A DNA stretch of 64,000 bases from Terriglobia bacterium (GCA_021325275.1 JAJPHL010000055.1:62001-126000), one strand, 5' to 3'. Shown: positions 8,316 through 18,234, numbered from the stretch's first letter. Notes: generated by a model from the letters alone, not told the origin. Program-made: numbers and translations.

Positions 8316-10153
8316 GCAATCAAGATTTCAATCTGGCGCAAGATCCCGAGCTGCTGCGCGACTATCTCGCCGAGTGCGACGAGTTGCTGCAGCGCGTCGA
8401 TCAGGATCTCGTGGCACTGGAAGAAGCCGCCGAAGCGGAAGAGCAAAAAGGCTCGGCCGAGCTGATCAATCGGATTTTCCGCGCCGTTCACACCATCAAA
8501 GGCACCAGCGGTTTCATGGGACTCGACCAAATCGTCAGCTTGACGCACGAGGCCGAGGAAGTCCTGAACTCGCTGCGCAAACGCACCAGCGCCTTGCCGC
8601 AGGATCGCATGCGCAAGACGATGGACGCGCTGCTCGCCACGCACGATCACCTCCGCAAGATGATCGGGGATGTGCGCGACAACACGCCGCGCGTCTACAA
8701 CCTCGATTCGCTCATCGCGCGCCTGGCCGAGCTTCGTAAAGAAGTGGAATTGGACAGCGACCGTCCGTTGCTCGGCGAGATCATGGTGGTCGAAAAAGTG
8801 ATCAGCCGCTCCGAACTGCACGAGTCGCTGGCGGAAGCGGCGTGGGACGGCCGCAAGCTCGGCGAAGTACTAGTGGAAAAGAAGCTGGCGTCGGAATCGC
8901 AGGTTCGCGAAGCGTTGGGCAGGCAGTCGGGGCAAGCAGGCGTCCAGGAAACGTCGCGGACGATTCGCGTCGACACGGCAAAGTTGGACGAACTGCTGAA
9001 TCTGGTCGGCGAATTGGTGCTGGAACGGAATCGCCTCACGCGGCTCAGTTCCGATTTGCGCAACGGCAACGTGCAAGGCGAGGCACTGACCGAAGCGTTG
9101 GCCGAATCCACGGGCCGGCTTTCGTCGATCACCGAGGAATTGCAATCGGCCAGCCTGCGCACGCGCATGGTGCCGATCGACGCGGCGTTCCGGCGCTTCC
9201 CGCGCTTGGTTCGCGATATCGCGCACGGCTTGAACAAAGACGTGGAGCTGGCGATCCGCGGCGAAGAAACGGAACTCGACAAGAACGTGGTGGAACACCT
9301 GGCCGATGCGCTCGTGCATTTGTTGCGCAACGCGCTCGATCACGGCATCGAGCCGCCGGCGGAACGCGAAGCGGCCGGCAAGCCGCGCCACGGCTGCATT
9401 CTTCTGGAAGCGCATCAGGAAGGCGATCACATTGTGGTTTCGGTTTCCGACGACGGCCGCGGCATCGATCCCGCGCGCATCGGACGGAAGGCCCTGGAAA
9501 AAGGCTTGCTTTCGTCAGAGAGACACGCGGCCATCGAGAACAATCACACCGAATTGCTGAATTTGATTTTCCTCCCGGGATTCTCCACCGCCGAGCAGGT
9601 AAGCGACATCTCCGGCCGCGGCGTGGGCATGGACGTGGTCCGCGCGAATCTCGAAAAAATTAACGGCGTGGTGGAACTGGAAAGCGTCCAAGGCGAAGGC
9701 ACGTTGATCCGTCTGAAGCTGCCCTTGACGCTAGCGATTCTCCCCGTGTTGCTGGTGGGCGTGGCCAACGAAACGTACGCGCTGCCGCTGCGCTCGGTGC
9801 AAGAAATTGTTCGCGTGCCGCGCACGCAGACGCATCGCTTGGGCGGCGGCGAAATGTTCCGCCTGCGCGATCGCGTGATTCCGCTGCGTCATTTGCATGA
9901 TGCGTTTCGCGCCGAAAGCGTGGCAACGCGCCAAGAAAGCCGCGATCTTACGGTGGTAATCATCGGCGCCGCGGAAAAACGCGCCGGTGTAGTGGTGGAT
10001 CGACTGCTGGGACAAGAAGAAACCGTCGTGAAGCCGCTCGGCGAATATCTCGGGCACGTACCCGGAGTCGGCGGCGCGACAATCTCGGGCGACGGCATAG
10101 TGCGCTTGATTCTCGATCCCGCGACGCTGGTGGAAGAAGAGGAAGCTGCCTGA
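8312..10153 (+). CDS. cheA: CheA histidine kinase with an atypical linker module
   Basis: This 613-residue kinase starts at a GTG that overlaps the previous stop, with GGAGG upstream. Domains in order: HPt (phospho-accepting His60 in RAVHTIKGTSGF), a middle segment, a dimerisation helix pair (from about 220), HATPase (LRNALDHGIE; DDGRGID; GRGVGMDVV) and a C-terminal CheW-like domain. Where a P2 CheY-docking domain is usual, residues 153-205 hold two copies of an LGE-type repeat (LLGEIMVVEKVISRSEL and KLGEVLVEKKLASESQV). These resemble the N-terminal repeats of PilB/GspE (MshEN-like) ATPases, which in some members bind cyclic di-GMP. It phosphorylates CheY and CheB. Confidence 0.95.
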   Translation: MSNQDFNLAQDPELLRDYLAECDELLQRVDQDLVALEEAAEAEEQKGSAELINRIFRAVHTIKGTSGFMGLDQIVSLTHEAEEVLNSLRKRTSALPQDRMRKTMDALLATHDHLRKMIGDVRDNTPRVYNLDSLIARLAELRKEVELDSDRPLLGEIMVVEKVISRSELHESLAEAAWDGRKLGEVLVEKKLASESQVREALGRQSGQAGVQETSRTIRVDTAKLDELLNLVGELVLERNRLTRLSSDLRNGNVQGEALTEALAESTGRLSSITEELQSASLRTRMVPIDAAFRRFPRLVRDIAHGLNKDVELAIRGEETELDKNVVEHLADALVHLLRNALDHGIEPPAEREAAGKPRHGCILLEAHQEGDHIVVSVSDDGRGIDPARIGRKALEKGLLSSERHAAIENNHTELLNLIFLPGFSTAEQVSDISGRGVGMDVVRANLEKINGVVELESVQGEGTLIRLKLPLTLAILPVLLVGVANETYALPLRSVQEIVRVPRTQTHRLGGGEMFRLRDRVIPLRHLHDAFRAESVATRQESRDLTVVIIGAAEKRAGVVVDRLLGQEETVVKPLGEYLGHVPGVGGATISGDGIVRLILDPATLVEEEEAA

Positions 10154-11091
10154 TGACATCTTTGCCCCCTCCATTTCTCGATCCGGCCAAGGACGCATCG
10201 CCTTTCGATACGGCCAGGGAGGCCTCGGCGGTTCTCGCCGATCCATATTTGTTTCGGATTCGCGATCTGGTTTATCGCGCTTCCGGGATTTTTCAGCCCG
10301 ACAACAAGTTCTACATTCTGGAAAACCGCTGCGCCAAGCGCCTGGAGGCGCTCGGCATCACGTCGCTGTTCGAATACTTCCGCTTGCTCACAACCAGTTC
10401 GCGGCGCGAGTCGGAAATCCGTCTCCTGCTGAATGAAATCACGGTGGGCGAAACAAGTTTCTTCCGCAATCAGCCGCAACTCGACGCGTTTCGCAAAACA
10501 GTAATCCCGCAATTGGTCGAAGCGAAGGGGCGATTGGGCAATCGCCGCTTGACGATTTGGAGCGCGGGCTGCGCCACGGGCGAAGAACCATACTCGCTGG
10601 CGATGATGTTGGCCGAAGAGAGCCAAACCACGCTGCGGGGATGGTCGTGGAACATTTTCGCCGTCGACTTGAACGATCAGCGCCTGGAACAAGCGCGCGA
10701 AGGCGTGTACGGCGAGTACGCGCTGCGCAGCGTGACGCCGTATTACATGCAGAAATATTTCCGGCCGCGCAACGGACAGCATCAGGTGTGCGATGAAATC
10801 CGTTCGATGGTGACGTTCGAGCGCCTGAACATTCTCGACGACAGCCGGATGGTCTTCCTGAAGGGCCAGGACGCCATCTTTTGCTGCAATGTGCTGATCT
10901 ATTTCGGCGGCGAGCCGAAGCGCCGCGTGATCCAGCACTTTCACAACAACGTGAATTTGGGCGGATACCTTTTCCTCGGTCATTCGGAATCGCTGTTCGG
11001 CATCAACAACGATTTCCGCTTGCTCCATTTTCCGGGCTGCGTGGCGTATCGCAAGATCTCGCGCAAGCCTTCTCCGACGAGTGTGATATGA
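10153..11091 (+). CDS. cheR: CheR protein-glutamate methyltransferase
   Basis: This 312-residue SAM-dependent methyltransferase modifies MCP glutamates. The N-terminal helical CheR domain is followed by the SAM-binding segment WSAGCATGEEPYSLAM and by CNVLIYF, both characteristic. Start and stop are shared with cheA as TGATG, so translation is coupled. About 30 extra residues precede the family core. The MCP in this operon lacks a C-terminal pentapeptide, so methylation would not be tether-assisted. Confidence 0.95.
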   Translation: MTSLPPPFLDPAKDASPFDTAREASAVLADPYLFRIRDLVYRASGIFQPDNKFYILENRCAKRLEALGITSLFEYFRLLTTSSRRESEIRLLLNEITVGETSFFRNQPQLDAFRKTVIPQLVEAKGRLGNRRLTIWSAGCATGEEPYSLAMMLAEESQTTLRGWSWNIFAVDLNDQRLEQAREGVYGEYALRSVTPYYMQKYFRPRNGQHQVCDEIRSMVTFERLNILDDSRMVFLKGQDAIFCCNVLIYFGGEPKRRVIQHFHNNVNLGGYLFLGHSESLFGINNDFRLLHFPGCVAYRKISRKPSPTSVI

Positions 11092-12179
11092 GCGCGTTAG
11101 CAATTCCCGCGGGTCCCGTTCGAGTGCTGGTGGTGGACGACAGCGTTTTCATGCGCACGGCATTGACGCGCATGATCGAGTCCGATCCGGCGCTCAAGGT
11201 TGTCGGCACGGCAACGCATGGACTCGAAGCGCTGGAACGCGCCGAGCAACTCGATCCCGACGTGGTGACGCTCGACATCGAGATGCCGCGCCTCGACGGA
11301 TTGCGCACGCTCACCCAAATGATGCAGCACAGCCCGCGGCCGGTGATCATGGTCAGCGCGGTGAGCCAACAAGGGGCCGAAGCGGCGCTGGAAGCGCTCG
11401 ATCAAGGCGCATTCGATTGCATCGGCAAGCCGGCGACGCCGAATCAAATGGAAATCATACGGATTCGTGAAGACCTGATCGCGAAAGTGAAAGCCGCGGC
11501 CGCCGCGAAGTGGCTGCGTTGGCGGAAGCCCGCGACCGCGCCTGTGGCGCCGGTGGAAAGCGCACAACGTGGCGCGCCGCCGCAAGCAATCGCCATCGGC
11601 TCGTCGACCGGCGGACCCAAAGCGCTGCAAACGATCGTGTCGGGATTGCCCGCGGATTTGTCCGCCGGCGTTTTGATCGTTCAACACATGCCGATCGGTT
11701 TCACGGCGCCCTTCGCGCGCCGTCTCGATTCGTTGAGTCGCTTGACGGTTCGCGAAGCCGAAGGCGACGAAGCGATCGAGCCGGGCATGGTGTTCATCGC
11801 GCCCGCCGGACGTCACTTGGTGGCGCGCCGGACGTCGTCGGGCCGCGCGGTGACACGCTTGCTTGATCAATCGCCAAACGGCCAAGAAGCCGCGCGACAC
11901 ATGCCCTCGGTCGACGTGATGATGCAATCGGTCGCGGAAACGTTCGGATCGCAGGCCATGGGCGTGATCCTCACCGGCATGGGCGCGGACGGCGCGGCGG
12001 GAATGAAGAAAATCGCCGAGGCCGGCGGCTACACCGTGGGTCAAGACGAAGCCACGTGCACGGTGTACGGCATGCCGCGCGCGGCCGCGCAGAACAATTC
12101 GTTACGCCGGGTGCTGCCGCTCGACGACATCGCCGCAGAGATCGCGGCGGCGTGTCGCGCCGAAGCGGTCGTAGCTTAG
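11088..12179 (+). CDS. cheB: CheB protein-glutamate methylesterase/glutaminase
   Basis: This 363-residue two-domain protein has an N-terminal receiver (VDDSVFMR; phosphoacceptor Asp63 in LDIEMPRLDGL) joined by a linker of about 40 residues to the methylesterase domain. The catalytic Ser (IGSSTGGPKAL), His (VQHMP) and Asp (LTGMGADGAAG) are in place. It opposes CheR and closes the adaptation loop. The ATG at 11088 overlaps the cheR stop as ATGA. It is the last coupled gene of the operon; 87 bases separate it from the next. Confidence 0.95.
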   Translation: MSALAIPAGPVRVLVVDDSVFMRTALTRMIESDPALKVVGTATHGLEALERAEQLDPDVVTLDIEMPRLDGLRTLTQMMQHSPRPVIMVSAVSQQGAEAALEALDQGAFDCIGKPATPNQMEIIRIREDLIAKVKAAAAAKWLRWRKPATAPVAPVESAQRGAPPQAIAIGSSTGGPKALQTIVSGLPADLSAGVLIVQHMPIGFTAPFARRLDSLSRLTVREAEGDEAIEPGMVFIAPAGRHLVARRTSSGRAVTRLLDQSPNGQEAARHMPSVDVMMQSVAETFGSQAMGVILTGMGADGAAGMKKIAEAGGYTVGQDEATCTVYGMPRAAAQNNSLRRVLPLDDIAAEIAAACRAEAVVA

Positions 12180-12224
12180 TCTTCGGCTTAATCCTGCTTA
12201 CACAATCCACTCACGTTCCCCAGC

Positions 12225-12230
12225 TATAAT
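12225..12230 (+). promoter_or_regulatory. Candidate -10 element for the 147-residue gene
   Basis: A perfect TATAAT lies 37 bases before the ATG at 12267. No convincing -35 is seen at 16-18 bases, so this may be an activated or extended promoter. It would let the 147-residue gene be expressed apart from the che operon. Confidence 0.45.
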
Positions 12231-12266
12231 GGAAGTGCATTCATTTCATTTTGCGAAGGGAAAACT

Positions 12267-12710
12267 ATGTCCAAACAAGCTGAAGCCGAACTGATTCTGA
12301 AACTGTACGAACTCCGCCGCGACGAGACCATGCGCAAGGCGCGCGATTGGTTCTTCCGCGATTTCCATCCCGACTCGGTACAAGACGTGGTCAAGGAATT
12401 CACGGGCGAGCACAGCGGTCACTTGCGCATGGTGATGAGCTATTGGGATATGTGCGCGTCGCTGGTGCACTACGGATCGATCGACTTGCAATTGTTCGTC
12501 GACACGACGCCGGAGTTCATCGGCTGCTTCACCAAACTCGAGCCGTTTTTGGGGGAACTCCGCAAGATGTTCGATCCAAGATTCCTGAGCAATCTCGAAA
12601 AACTGATCGACACGATGCCCGAAGGACGCAAGCGCGTCGCGGATTTCCGCGAGCGAATGAAGATGGTACGGGCGATGATGGCGCAACGCCAACAGGCCGC
12701 GAAATCCTAA
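12267..12710 (+). CDS. Hypothetical helical protein downstream of cheB
   Basis: This 147-residue protein has no signal peptide or membrane segment and looks all-helical, with many charged residues and three aromatic clusters (WFFRDFHPDS, SYWDM, FIGCFTKLEPFL). I do not recognise a named family. AAGGG lies eight bases before the ATG. It follows the che operon in the same direction but has its own TATAAT. The gene ends at hairpin R2, where it converges on thiE. Confidence 0.75.
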   Translation: MSKQAEAELILKLYELRRDETMRKARDWFFRDFHPDSVQDVVKEFTGEHSGHLRMVMSYWDMCASLVHYGSIDLQLFVDTTPEFIGCFTKLEPFLGELRKMFDPRFLSNLEKLIDTMPEGRKRVADFRERMKMVRAMMAQRQQAAKS

Positions 12711-12718
12711 GAGGATTT

Positions 12719-12787
12719 TTTAACAGGATGTACAGGTTGGTCAGGATAAAACCCGCCCGATCCTGTGCATCCTGTCTATTCGGTTAA
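12719..12787. repeat. Intergenic tandem-repeat hairpin R2 (ACAGGATG class)
   Basis: The left arm (about 12720-12748) reads ACAGGATGTACAGG and continues with a further CAGGAT. The right arm (about 12770-12787) reads GATCCTGTGCATCCTGT. They are inverted copies with a loop of about 20 bases. The element sits exactly between the convergent 147-residue gene and thiE, and its right end provides the thiE stop codon. R4 at 32969-33039 is of the same class. Confidence 0.82.
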
Positions 12788-13392
12788 ATTTCTGCCAGGA
12801 ATTCACGGACCGCCGCGTCGATGCTGTCCGCCGACAACAAATACCGCACCACCGCAACCGAATCCGCGCCCGCCGCGAGCACTTGGCGCGCGTTGGCGCG
12901 CGTAATTCCACCGATCGCGACTAATGGCTTGGCGGCGACTGCTCGCGCGGCGCGCACGCCGTCGAGTCCCACCACGGGATCGGGATTCATCTTCGTGTTC
13001 GTGGCATACACCGGACCGATCGCCACATAATCCACGGGCAACGTCGCGGCTTGGCGCGCTTGCGTTTCATTGTGCGTGGAGAATCCGATAATTTTTCCCG
13101 GACCCATCAGGCGGCGCGCGGCGTCCGGCGGCAAATCCGATTGTCCCAGATGCACGCCGGCCGCGCCGCACATCATCGCGATGTCCACGCGATCGTTGAC
13201 GATGAAAGTCGCGCCGGCCTGCGCGGAAATTTCCGCGATGCGGCAGCAGTGTTTCCAATGGACGCGCTCGAATGCGCCTTTGTGACGATATTGCAGCAAG
13301 CGAACGCCGGCCGCGAGCATCGCGGCGGCAACGTCGACGGGTTGCGATGTCAGCGTTGTGTCGATGATGGCGTACAGGCGCGGAAGTTCCAC
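12784..13392 (-). CDS. thiE: Thiamine phosphate synthase
   Basis: This 202-residue enzyme joins HMP-pyrophosphate and thiazole phosphate in thiamine synthesis. Diagnostic segments are LLQYRHKG, IVNDRVDIAM, GVHLGQSDLP, GFSTHNETQA, DYVAIGPVYATNTK and VAIGGI, spanning a TIM barrel of the usual length. The best start is a GTG at 13392; there is no ATG close upstream, and longer starts would run into the sortase gene. It lies 14 bases downstream of the sortase stop with no other thi genes nearby, an unusual partnership. Confidence 0.9.
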   Translation of the reverse strand: MELPRLYAIIDTTLTSQPVDVAAAMLAAGVRLLQYRHKGAFERVHWKHCCRIAEISAQAGATFIVNDRVDIAMMCGAAGVHLGQSDLPPDAARRLMGPGKIIGFSTHNETQARQAATLPVDYVAIGPVYATNTKMNPDPVVGLDGVRAARAVAAKPLVAIGGITRANARQVLAAGADSVAVVRYLLSADSIDAAVREFLAEI

Positions 13393-13406
13393 GCACCCAG
13401 AATAAA

Positions 13407-13991
13407 CTATTCCGACACGCGCCCGTTGCCCGGCACGGCGCGCGCCCGAACCACAAACCTGTTCGGCGCGCTGCCGATAAAGTTGAACGGATAACACGTG
13501 ATCAGCGTGAGTGTGTTGGCCTGAGTCTTGCCAAGCACGCTGACTTCTTGCGGCGCCACCACGTTCGATCCCACCACGCGATACACCTTCATGCCTTCCG
13601 GCGTGCGGATGTCCACTTCGTCGCCCTCGGCGATTCCCTTCAGCGGGCGGAACAAACGATCGCGATGTCCCGCGAGACAAATGTTTCCACCGTGTCCGGG
13701 GAGCGCCGTGCCCGGCACGTGGCCGATGGCGCGGCGCAGTGTGGTGTCGCCGGTGCCTTCCAGAATCACCGAAGAAACGCCCAGCCGCGGAATCAAGATT
13801 TCGCCGAGCAGTTCTCCTTCGTGGAGGCGCGGAGCGGCTTCACGAACACCGGGCGCGGGAGCGCGTTCCAATTCCTCGAGTTGATGGTCTTGAAAAACTT
13901 TGGAGTCCCAATAAACCCAGGCGCAATATCCCAAGCAAACGGCGGCCAAACAAAAGCAGAGACATTCGACGATGAGTTTGACGGCGCGCAT
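13407..13991 (-). CDS. Sortase (class D-like transpeptidase)
   Basis: This 194-residue membrane-anchored cysteine transpeptidase has an N-terminal TM helix (residues 5-27), a beta-barrel, catalytic His109 (LAGHRD), Cys166 in TLITC, and an Arg in the NRFVVRA segment. The TLxTC form of the active site is typical of class D/E sortases. The gene upstream encodes a protein with an LPKTG C-terminal sorting signal, an evident substrate. Sortases are best known in Gram-positive bacteria, so their pairing in an apparently Gram-negative genome is notable. The acceptor nucleophile is unknown. Confidence 0.92.
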   Translation of the reverse strand: MRAVKLIVECLCFCLAAVCLGYCAWVYWDSKVFQDHQLEELERAPAPGVREAAPRLHEGELLGEILIPRLGVSSVILEGTGDTTLRRAIGHVPGTALPGHGGNICLAGHRDRLFRPLKGIAEGDEVDIRTPEGMKVYRVVGSNVVAPQEVSVLGKTQANTLTLITCYPFNFIGSAPNRFVVRARAVPGNGRVSE

Positions 13992-14074
13992 ACTCGTTTA
14001 GAAAACGCCGGCGCGACCACTTCACAGCAGCCGCGCCGGCGTGCCTACCTCACCACATCACGTCACGCAGCGCT

Positions 14075-14869
14075 TTACCGCGAGCGCTTGCGCAATTTGG
14101 AAACACCCGCGCCCAGCGCCAACGACAAGCTGCCGAGCAATCCGATCAGCGGCAGTTCGCTGCCGGTTTTCGGAAGAGTGCTGGGCGTGCTGCTGCTGTT
14201 GGTGTCGGGCGTCGTGGCCGGCGCCTGAGGAGTTTCAGTTTCAGGAGTGGCCTCCGGCATTTCTTCAGCCGAAGGAGCCGGAGCTTCCGCGGCCGGCGTC
14301 GGTTCGGTCTCCGTCGGAGTGGTGTCTACCACCGCAGGAGTTGTCACGGCGGGCTCGCTCGGCAAAGCGGGCGCCGCTTCCGCGGTGGCGACTTCCGTGT
14401 TCGCCGTGCCCTGGATCGCCCAGGCGCTGTTCATGGCCAGCAACTTCGATTGGTCCTTCGAGTAGACGAACTCGTTGCCAACGTCGTCGCCCGGACGGAA
14501 CCAGATCTTCACCGCTTGCGGTTCGTTGGAGAGCCGTTCCTCAAACTTGATGACCGGCTCGTCGGCGTGATACCGCGACGTGTCGCGGTACACCGGGATG
14601 GCTAACAGCGTCGCGTACAAATGCATTCCATCTTTGTCGAAGACCTGAACGACGTGATTGTCGCTCGGACTCCGCATCGTTTTGAATGTGTACGTGCCCG
14701 CGGGGAGGGCTTGGCCGGGAATCTGCACCGCCTCACCGAAAGTGATGATGGTCTTGTGATCAAAATCATCCGCCGAAGCCTTGGGGAGGTAGGTGAAAAC
14801 CAGCGTGGCCGCAATTAGGACAGCGGCTGCCGTCCAGGAGTGCTTATTGGTTGTTTTTTTCTCGAACAT
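14075..14869 (-). CDS. LPXTG-type surface protein, likely sortase substrate
   Basis: This 264-residue exported protein has a basic N-terminus, a hydrophobic segment (12-28) and a probable cleavage after ASA near residue 33. A compact domain (about 36-155) follows; its function is not recognised. Residues 157-230 are a Pro/Thr/Glu/Ala-rich spacer. The C-terminus is a textbook cell-wall sorting signal: LPKTG (232-236), a hydrophobic stretch and KLRKRSR. The ATG at 14869 has GAGAGGA five bases upstream. The sortase gene lies 83 bases downstream on the same strand. Confidence 0.88.
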   Translation of the reverse strand: MFEKKTTNKHSWTAAAVLIAATLVFTYLPKASADDFDHKTIITFGEAVQIPGQALPAGTYTFKTMRSPSDNHVVQVFDKDGMHLYATLLAIPVYRDTSRYHADEPVIKFEERLSNEPQAVKIWFRPGDDVGNEFVYSKDQSKLLAMNSAWAIQGTANTEVATAEAAPALPSEPAVTTPAVVDTTPTETEPTPAAEAPAPSAEEMPEATPETETPQAPATTPDTNSSSTPSTLPKTGSELPLIGLLGSLSLALGAGVSKLRKRSR

Positions 14870-15229
14870 TGCAATCCTCTCTTTCGATTCGAATTGTGTT
14901 CGGCGAAGTGATGGAGCCTGCATGCAAGCTCCTGCGCGATTCATGCGGCCCAGCGCGGAATAATTGGGACCGCCTTCGAAAACAACTGCTGTCTATCGAG
15001 ACGCAGCCTTCGCCGGAATGGTTTCTACGCTTTGGTGTGCCGCATTAAGCCACGCGGACACAGGCAGTTAGATCCCGAGTACGAAGGTCCTGTGTGCGCA
15101 CTTTCGCGCGTCTCGCTGTGCTATACTGAACGTGCTAGAAGAAATATGGTGGTTCTCTCCTAGGGGTAGTTCCAGAATCCCAAAATCAACTTCAGTGGAG
15201 CGGTTCATTCCCGGTATGGCTCTGGCGTT
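14870..15229. promoter_or_regulatory. 360-bp divergent region between the LPKTG gene and rho
   Basis: No gene is supported here. A TATACT at 15122-15127, about 100 bases before rho, is a possible -10 but lacks a good -35. The long leader that would result (about 95 bases) could allow Rho autoregulation, as is known for rho genes in other bacteria; no attenuator hairpin is obvious by eye. The first 60 bases next to the LPKTG gene hold its GAGAGGA ribosome-binding site. Confidence 0.4.
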
Positions 15230-16486
<1,257 letters not shown>

Positions 16487-16540
16487 CTGAAAATAGGTGT
16501 GTGACAAGTCAGGGCGTCCGGCGTCTAATCTTGGACAGCC

Positions 16541-18196
16541 ATGAAAACCACCCTATGTGTGTGCCTGCTCAACGTGACGGCCGTCTTCGCTCAGACCCCC
16601 GCCCAACCCGCGGCCGAGAAACCCCTGAAATTTGACCTTGCCGATGTGCACATCAGCAAGACCTCGCCAGGATTCGTGCAGAGCTTCGGCGGACAATTCC
16701 ACAAGGGCCGCTACGTCAACCGTGAAGCGACCATGCTCCAGTTGATTGCGGCGGCCTACGGCGTCAGCGACGATGCGGTCTCCGGCGGACCGGGTTGGGT
16801 GAGTTCCGACTTGTTCGATATTGTCGCCAAGGTCCCCGACGGAACCACGCGCGCGCAAGCGAACACGATGCTGAAAACACTACTGGCGGAGCGTTTCGGT
16901 CTAGAAGTGAAGAGCGGAAACAATCCCGTGCCGCGCTGGGTGCTGACGGTGGCCAAGGGCGGATCGAAACTGAAACCCGGAGGCGGCGAAGGGTCGGGAT
17001 GCACGCCGGAGCAGCAAGGACCACCACCCAATCAGAACGACTTGGCTTCCTTTCCAAACATCAAGGTGCATTGCCGCAATACCACCGCCACCGAGATCGG
17101 CAACAACCTGCGCCAATTCGCGGGCGCGTATCTCGATCATGACGTTGTCGATTCGACGCATCTGGAAGGCACGTGGAACGCCGACATCGAATGGACGGCT
17201 CGCGGACTCCTGGCCGGCAAAGGCGCCGATGGAATCCCGCTATTTACGGCGGTCGAGAAGCAACTCGGGCTGAAGTTCGATTTGCAGGACGTTCCGCAGC
17301 CATCGCTCGCCATCGTTCACGTCAACCGGACGCCGTCGCCGAATCCGCCGGACGCCATCGCTTTGTCGGAAGCGCCGCCTCGTTTTGAAGCCGCGACGAT
17401 CAAGCCGGCCGATCCCAGTGCGCCGCCGTTCGGAGGATTGCTCTACACGGGAGGCAGCCAAATGCACGCGGGCGGGACTCTCAGTGGACTTATCTCCATG
17501 GCGCTACAGATTCCAGGCAACGTGGCGAACGACATGATCATTGGCATCCCGAAATCGGTGGTCGATCAGCGCTGGGACATTCTGGCGAAGGTTCCCGCCA
17601 CGGGCGAAGGCGCACCGACGATCATCAACGGTCGTGCGACACCGCCGCCGTTCAGCGTGGCGTTGGAGATGCTCTACGGCCTGCTGCTGGAGCAATTTCA
17701 GTTGAAGACGCACTCTGAAAATCGCGAAGTCACAGTGTATGCGCTGACCCTCCCCACCGGCGGCAAGCCGAAAATGGCGCAGGCCGCGGAGTCCGAACGC
17801 GCCGGGTGCAAGCCCGATCCCAACGCGCCCAAGCCCGCCGCCAACATTCAATTCATGCTCTCCTGCAAGAACTACTCGATGGCCGAGGTCGCGCGTGATC
17901 TCCAACAGCGGGCCGGCGCCTACATCGATCATCCGGTGGTCGACGCGACGGGATTGCCTGGTGGATGGGATTTCCTGATCGGCTGGACGCCGAAGCAGGC
18001 GTTGCAGCAATCCGCACAAGCGGCTGCGACTGCGGCTGCAGCGGCGGGAGAAAAGACCGAAGGCGGGGCGGCCGATCCCGGGGGAATCACGGTCTTCGAA
18101 GCGGTGGAAAAGCAACTCGGGTTGAAGCTGGTCAAACAGAAGCGCACGATTCCGGTGATCGTGGTCGACCACGTGAGCGAAAAACCGGTGGAGTAG
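16541..18196 (+). CDS. Double-domain TIGR03435 family protein
   Basis: This 551-residue secreted protein has a short signal peptide (to about residue 18). Two homologous TIGR03435-like modules follow: about residues 27-260 (KFDLADVHISKTSPG to FTAVEKQLGLKFDLQ) and about 281-551 (RFEAATIKPADPS to FEAVEKQLGLKLVKQKR). Each has an EVAS/ATIKP-like start, an LLxERFGL or LLLEQFQL helix and a V-EKQLGL end. TIGR03435 proteins are expanded in Acidobacteriota, are often single-module, and have no known function. An ADOP permease follows 38 bases downstream, and such pairs recur in this phylum. Confidence 0.88.
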   Translation: MKTTLCVCLLNVTAVFAQTPAQPAAEKPLKFDLADVHISKTSPGFVQSFGGQFHKGRYVNREATMLQLIAAAYGVSDDAVSGGPGWVSSDLFDIVAKVPDGTTRAQANTMLKTLLAERFGLEVKSGNNPVPRWVLTVAKGGSKLKPGGGEGSGCTPEQQGPPPNQNDLASFPNIKVHCRNTTATEIGNNLRQFAGAYLDHDVVDSTHLEGTWNADIEWTARGLLAGKGADGIPLFTAVEKQLGLKFDLQDVPQPSLAIVHVNRTPSPNPPDAIALSEAPPRFEAATIKPADPSAPPFGGLLYTGGSQMHAGGTLSGLISMALQIPGNVANDMIIGIPKSVVDQRWDILAKVPATGEGAPTIINGRATPPPFSVALEMLYGLLLEQFQLKTHSENREVTVYALTLPTGGKPKMAQAAESERAGCKPDPNAPKPAANIQFMLSCKNYSMAEVARDLQQRAGAYIDHPVVDATGLPGGWDFLIGWTPKQALQQSAQAAATAAAAAGEKTEGGAADPGGITVFEAVEKQLGLKLVKQKRTIPVIVVDHVSEKPVE

Positions 18197-18234
18197 AGTG
18201 CAACATTTCGCGGCCTGGCGGTGTCTACCGCTCT

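Noticed and set aside
14851-15048. A 65-residue plus-strand frame upstream of rho
   Set aside because: No ribosome-binding site or recognisable pattern; it overlaps the LPKTG gene start.
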